Assembly (NCBI GenBank): GCA_016714975.1
Contig: JADKBR010000015.1
Location: 62,001 to 126,000 of the forward strand
Direction: 5' to 3'
Length of the DNA stretch: 64,000 nucleotides
From: Candidatus Dechloromonas phosphorivorans
GTDB lineage: Bacteria > Pseudomonadota > Gammaproteobacteria > Burkholderiales > Rhodocyclaceae
Shown here in pieces: positions 61,347 to 64,000 of this stretch. The notes under the pieces are model-generated. The model saw nothing but the letters and a program-made list of their open reading frames with translations. It was not told the DNA's origin and did not search any database. Within the stretch, counting starts at the first letter, position 1; the number at the start of each line of letters is the position of its first letter. A program made the position numbers and the translations under genes.

Positions 61347-63452
61347 ATGCGCCGCCTGATCATCTGGATCACGCTGTTCTGCTTCGTCACGACGCAGAGC
61401 GCCGCCATCGCCGGGCCGTTTGAAGAGGGCACCGCCGCCGGCCAGGTGGCCAACCCGGTCATTCGCGGCACGGTGAACATGCCCAGCGCCTCAAGCGCCG
61501 TACCGGAGTACACCACGACGCCACCGGAAACGGCGTATTACGGCCAGCCCAACCTGTCGGGTGCAGCCAATGTCCGCCTGAGCACCTGCGCGGCCAGCGC
61601 CAACGATCCAGTCTGCCAGGCCCAGGACGGGGCGCTGACCTCGGCCAACACGCCCCGCCCGGCGATCTCCGCCTACGATCCGGCAGTCACTGCGGCCCGC
61701 GACATCGCCCGCAATCCGTCGAGCGCCTTGGGCAGCTTGGCCGATTATTACTCCGGCTGCACCACCGCCGAGGTCAGTAGCGCGGCAGGCACCACGACCA
61801 AGGTCTGCAACCGTTACAGCGGTGTCGGCAACTACACGACGCGGCGCGATCTGACGGTGGAGATAGATCTCCAGCCCAGTTGCGTTGAAGGCACCTGGGT
61901 CGCCCACGGCCAGGTCAACCGCAACGGCGCCGACTACATGGTGGCGGAAGCGCAATGCCAACTGCGCAGCGATGGGCTGCAGCGTTTTCGTTTCTATGCG
62001 GCGGGCGGCAAAGGGGCCTGCATCGGCTGGCAGACCGTCGACCTGCCGACCGCACCGGCCACCCAGGCCACCTATGTCACCAACCTCGCCCCCCATTGGG
62101 AAGGCCATTGCTGGAGCCCGTTCCAAGTCGTCATGGCGGCAGGTTCCGGCTGCACGAGCGGGACTTGCAGGTATACCTTCCAGTTCGGCTCAACGTGGAG
62201 CCTACCCCTATCGTTTATCCAGCCGGCCATGGTGCAACACGAGACCGATGTCTGGGTCGACAAGAGTGCCGTGCTTAATGCGGGTGGGCGCTGCACCATC
62301 ACTACCGCCGACACCTGCGTCGACGGCCCGGCGACCAAGGCCATCGAAGGCCGCCCCGTGACCCGTGCCTGCTGGTCCTATGAGCGCACCCTGACCTGCA
62401 CCTCGGGCGCCCCGGTCGACGAGTGCGCAGCGCTGGCCAGCAGCGGCTGCACGCCGGCCAGCAGCACCTGCAAGCAAATGAATGTCGGCAGCGGGCTGTG
62501 CGAGATCACCCAGGACACCTATACCTGCCCGGTTGCCGCGCAAACCACGACTACTGCCTCGAACTGCCCGGCTAACGTCTACTGCCTGGGCGCGAACTGC
62601 TTCAATACCAGTTACACCAATGATGCGGACTTCGCCCGTTCGATGTCCATGATGGAAGCCGGACGCGAGGCCGGCGTGTATCTCGACACCAGCAAAATGC
62701 AGGTCTTCAAGGGCGAAGGCAACCGCTGTCGCCACCGCCTGCTGAAGAACTGTTGCAGTTCCGACTCGTCTGGTGCCGGCATGACCAATCAGAGCCTGTT
62801 CGGCACCGGCTCGAGTCTGGTCTACGACGTGCTGATGAATTCCCAGAACCGCGAGTTCCTCTATCAGGGCATGCAGGCCTTGCTGCTGGGTGGCGGTTTC
62901 AGCGGCAGCTTCACCACCTATGGCATCACCGTCGCGGTCAACGGTACGGCACTGCCGGCCAGTTCGGCCGTGCTCTATTCCGGTGAAAGCCTGGTCGTCG
63001 CCTTCGACCCCTGGTCGCTGGTCATTGCGATCGTCATCTACATCATCATGTCGATGTCGTCCTGCAACGAGGAAGAAGGCAAACTCGCCATGAAGGAAGG
63101 GGCCGGCCTGTGCCATACCGTCGGCACCTGGTGCTCCTCCTGCTTCCGCCTCTTCGGCAAGTGCGTCTCCTGCCTCGAACACAGCACCGGCAAGTGCTGC
63201 TTCAACAGCAAACTCGCCCGCATCGTCAATGAGCAGGGCCGCGTGCAGGTCGGCAAGGGCTGGGGCTCGGGCGAAAGTCCCGACTGCTCGGGGTTCACCA
63301 TCGCCCAACTCCAGAGCCTCAACTTTGCGGCCATGGACCTCACAGAGTTCTACGCCTCCATCGTCCCGACGCTGCCCAATGCCGGCGCAATCCAGGGCAG
63401 CAATGCTGCGCGCCTGACGACCTGCTACTACGGACAGGGAAAGTGCCAATGA
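61347..63452 (+). CDS. traN: Type-F mating-pair stabilisation protein TraN
   Basis: 701 residues from ATG 61347, with AGGTG seven bases upstream. GTG 61338 is also in frame. Signal peptide (LIIWITLFCFVTTQSAAIAG), then a Ser/Thr-rich outer-membrane domain and dozens of Cys, with the C-terminal block CFRLFGKCVSCLEHSTGKCC, typical of TraN. It is the outer-membrane adhesin that stabilises mating pairs. A hydrophobic segment (SLVIAIVIYIIMSMSSCNEE) lies near residue 560. Confidence 0.9.
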   Translation: MRRLIIWITLFCFVTTQSAAIAGPFEEGTAAGQVANPVIRGTVNMPSASSAVPEYTTTPPETAYYGQPNLSGAANVRLSTCAASANDPVCQAQDGALTSANTPRPAISAYDPAVTAARDIARNPSSALGSLADYYSGCTTAEVSSAAGTTTKVCNRYSGVGNYTTRRDLTVEIDLQPSCVEGTWVAHGQVNRNGADYMVAEAQCQLRSDGLQRFRFYAAGGKGACIGWQTVDLPTAPATQATYVTNLAPHWEGHCWSPFQVVMAAGSGCTSGTCRYTFQFGSTWSLPLSFIQPAMVQHETDVWVDKSAVLNAGGRCTITTADTCVDGPATKAIEGRPVTRACWSYERTLTCTSGAPVDECAALASSGCTPASSTCKQMNVGSGLCEITQDTYTCPVAAQTTTTASNCPANVYCLGANCFNTSYTNDADFARSMSMMEAGREAGVYLDTSKMQVFKGEGNRCRHRLLKNCCSSDSSGAGMTNQSLFGTGSSLVYDVLMNSQNREFLYQGMQALLLGGGFSGSFTTYGITVAVNGTALPASSAVLYSGESLVVAFDPWSLVIAIVIYIIMSMSSCNEEEGKLAMKEGAGLCHTVGTWCSSCFRLFGKCVSCLEHSTGKCCFNSKLARIVNEQGRVQVGKGWGSGESPDCSGFTIAQLQSLNFAAMDLTEFYASIVPTLPNAGAIQGSNAARLTTCYYGQGKCQ

Positions 63453-63823
63453 AGATCGCCTATACCGCCGCCTTGATCGCCGGATTCGCATCGCTCGTCC
63501 TCGCCGACGAGATGCCCAGAGCCCCGGTCTCGGATCCGCGACCGGTCATGTTGGCCGCCCTCCAATCGGTCAATGGCGAGGCCCATGGCATCCTCAGCGG
63601 CGAAATTGCTGAGGCGCTCACCCAGCGATTTGCTGCCACCTCGCCGATCTACATCGATGTCACGACCGAGAAGCGCTATGCCCAGGCCGGTTGTGCCCGC
63701 TTGAATGTCAGGTTCTGGCAGGACGGGGTTTTGCTGCCCGGTGCGTCGAGTCCGCGCCGCCAGACCATGGATTTCGGCATCAACTACTGCCTCGATGGCC
63801 AGCCACCGCAATCCCTGAAGTAG
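63449..63823 (+). CDS. Exported hypothetical protein between traN and traF
   Basis: 124 residues with a signal peptide (MKIAYTAALIAGFASLVLAD) and a small domain with two Cys (QAGCARLNVRFWQDGV; DFGINYCLDGQ). It overlaps traN by four bases and traF follows nine bases later. The family is not recognised; a periplasmic accessory role is likely. Confidence 0.6.
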   Translation: MKIAYTAALIAGFASLVLADEMPRAPVSDPRPVMLAALQSVNGEAHGILSGEIAEALTQRFAATSPIYIDVTTEKRYAQAGCARLNVRFWQDGVLLPGASSPRRQTMDFGINYCLDGQPPQSLK

Positions 63824-63831
63824 GGCCACAC

Positions 63832-64000
63832 ATGAATAGTCATAACCGCCCCGCCCTCCCGCTGCTGCTGACCTTCGCCGTGATGCTCGGCAGTCATAGC
63901 GCGACAGCCCAGGATGCTTCCCGCTACTGGGCCGACAGTTGGCGCGGCTGGCATTTCTATGAGGCGCCGGCACCAGAAGAGACCGAACATCCATTCCCGC
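63832..64000 (+). CDS. traF: Type-F conjugation protein TraF, N-terminal part (cut by window end)
   Basis: 56 residues before the edge: a signal peptide (LPLLLTFAVMLGSHSATAQ) and then WRGWHFYEAPAPEETE, the G-W-x-(F/W)-Y-x-x-P block of F-type TraF, a thioredoxin-like periplasmic protein. The rest lies outside the window. Confidence 0.75.
   Translation, partial: MNSHNRPALPLLLTFAVMLGSHSATAQDASRYWADSWRGWHFYEAPAPEETEHPFP

Noticed and set aside
1..64000. CRISPR arrays, rRNA or tRNA genes
   Set aside because: No regularly spaced short repeats and no recognisable RNA gene sequence were found by reading. A covariance search was not possible.

Overview
The window is GC-rich proteobacterial DNA, most like a betaproteobacterium (Burkholderiales or Rhodocyclales type gene content: Bat operon, FadD, AGPS-like oxidase, GMC oxidoreductase with a TAT partner). 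It is a mosaic. Chromosomal-looking blocks are cut up by repeated transposable elements in the first 25 kb, and mobile DNA fills the rest. No rRNA, tRNA or CRISPR array was recognised.

Layout. 1-4.4 kb: a VWA/Bat-type operon (DUF58, DUF4381, two VWA proteins, BatD with a frameshift). 4.6-8.5 kb: a 5'-truncated Tn3-family (IS1071-like) transposase with its 38-bp terminal repeat, the 3' part of lpdA, and an IS91-family element. 8.5-16.3 kb: truncated sensor kinase, enoyl-CoA hydratase, pectinacetylesterase-like hydrolase, AraC regulator, AGPS-like FAD oxidase, truncated alpha/beta hydrolase. 16.3-19.6 kb: a second, nearly identical copy of the tnpA'-lpdA'-IS91 block. 19.6-24.3 kb: hemW 3' end, fadD, TAT-signal protein, frameshifted GMC oxidoreductase, ompA 3' end. 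24.3-25.8 kb: a third, partial IS91 copy and an IS66 remnant.

25.7-30.8 kb is an integron gene-cassette array with no integrase in the window: small genes in one direction separated by attC-like sites. One cassette encodes a SLATT two-membrane-helix protein preceded by a 58-residue membrane peptide. An IS4-family element split the first cassette gene. A later inversion broke the IS itself, so the two halves of the gene and the two halves of the transposase now lie 4 kb apart on opposite strands.

31.3-45.4 kb is a LexA-controlled umuDC operon headed by a small zinc-ribbon gene. umuC is interrupted between codons 41 and 42 by a 12.1-kb element carrying a three-gene module that matches the Gamma-Mobile-Trio (GmtY tyrosine recombinase, GmtZ, GmtX), two coupled genes (a small coiled-coil protein and a RecD2-like helicase) and a copper-resistance cargo (cueR, copA, copZ with two CueR operators). 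5-bp direct repeats flank it.

45.4-47.5 kb holds a broken SRAP gene and an XRE/ImmA-type protease regulator with an unknown partner. 48-64 kb is an F-type conjugative (MPF_F) locus: transglycosylase, OmpA-like lipoprotein, pilin, traL, E, K, B, dsbC, traV, C, trbI, an S26 peptidase, traW, U, trbC, N and the start of traF. Four of these genes carry single-nucleotide frameshifts, as do batD and the GMC gene, so uncorrected sequencing indels are a serious possibility. Mis-joining across the repeats cannot be excluded either.
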